Below are positions 63,764 through 64,000 of a stretch of DNA of 64,000 bases, piece by piece. The DNA is from Bacteroidota bacterium (GTDB lineage Bacteria; Bacteroidota; Bacteroidia; UKL13-3): the NCBI GenBank assembly GCA_027491355.1, contig JAIXWI010000022.1, forward strand, positions 1 through 64,000. Reading direction: 5' to 3'. Position 1 is the stretch's first letter, and each line of letters starts with the position of its first letter. The notes beneath the pieces are model-generated. The model made no database searches, had not been told where the DNA came from, and worked only from the letters and a program-made list of their open reading frames with translations. The translations under genes and the position numbers were made by a program.

Positions 63764-64000
63764 TTATTTCTTCTTTTTATCGAAGTCTATTACAATTGGA
63801 GTTGCAATACAAATTGATGAATAAGTTCCAATAACGATACCAATTAACAATGCAAACGAGAAACCTCTGATAGTATCACCACCGAATACGAATATTGCTA
63901 ACAATACAAAGAAAATAGTCAATGAGGTATTGATGGTTCTGCTCAAGGTACTATTTAAAGCATAGTTGATGACAGTGTTTCTTTCTGCTGGATCTAAATC
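63764..64000 (-). CDS. secDF: Protein translocase SecDF, SecF end (N-terminus off the right edge)
   Basis: Only the last 78 codons are present. They read DLDPAERNTVINYALNSTL, SRTINTSLTIFFVLLAIFVF and GTYSSICIATPIVIDFDKKK. ‘LSRTINTSLT’ and the last two membrane helices with a basic cytoplasmic tail are the standard SecF C-terminus. SecDF uses the proton gradient to finish Sec-dependent export. In Bacteroidota SecD and SecF are usually one fused protein, which cannot be checked here. Confidence 0.88.
   Translation of the reverse strand, partial: DLDPAERNTVINYALNSTLSRTINTSLTIFFVLLAIFVFGGDTIRGFSFALLIGIVIGTYSSICIATPIVIDFDKKKK

Overview
The window is about 64 kb of AT-rich DNA from a member of the Bacteroidota. 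Several independent signs agree: two very large secreted proteins with type IX secretion (Por) C-terminal sorting domains, TonB-dependent receptors with a carboxypeptidase-regulatory-like N-terminal domain, an OstA-like LPS-export protein, the Bacteroidota-specific GlmU-like, BT_3928-like and DUF1599 proteins, a short F1 epsilon subunit, and repeated promoters of the form TTTG-N18-20-TAnnTTTG. A finer placement (for example Chitinophagales or Sphingobacteriales) cannot be read safely from the sequence.

Layout. 1-7.1 kb is core: an acyl-CoA carboxylase beta subunit running off the left edge, a TonB receptor, rpe, atpC/atpD and an acyl-CoA thioesterase. 7.2-19.5 kb is an accessory island ending at a tRNA-Arg(CCG). 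It holds a leftward cluster (small membrane protein, dual-specificity phosphatase, ADP-ribosylglycohydrolase, AAA+ ATPase, then a small ScoMcrA-head-like protein and a GIY-YIG-like nuclease). A divergent WYL-domain regulator faces this cluster across an intergenic region with a perfect inverted repeat. The island also carries a large SF1 helicase, a dead parDE toxin-antitoxin pair, a three-repeat Cys/His protein, an M28 peptidase and a VbhA/Fic-type toxin-antitoxin pair. This island is the best candidate for an undescribed conflict or stress system.

19.8-37 kb is dominated by two secreted giants: a 3315-residue beta-helix/PKD protein and a GEVED/PKD/Ig-like protein of about 1404 residues. OstA-like and tilS genes lie between them. 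37-39 kb holds a MbnH/MbnP-type di-haem peroxidase and partner pair. 39-53 kb is dense housekeeping: yajQ, cdaA, folP, a DUF1599 gene, a DoxX-like gene, aroK, hup, a pyrR-like gene, rpmE2 with a possible leader hairpin, glmU-like, tpiA, an unrecognised 1462-residue exported protein, plsY, clpS and an orphan CoA-transferase A subunit.

53.5-56.9 kb is a His-rich, probably zinc-related TonB receptor operon. 57-64 kb carries hutU, prmA, a SRPBCC-GyrI fusion, pepP, a HAD phosphatase, an OmpA-like protein and the end of secDF at the right edge.

Most convergent or end-of-operon junctions carry perfect palindromic terminators. No CRISPR array, insertion sequence, integrase or rRNA was seen.
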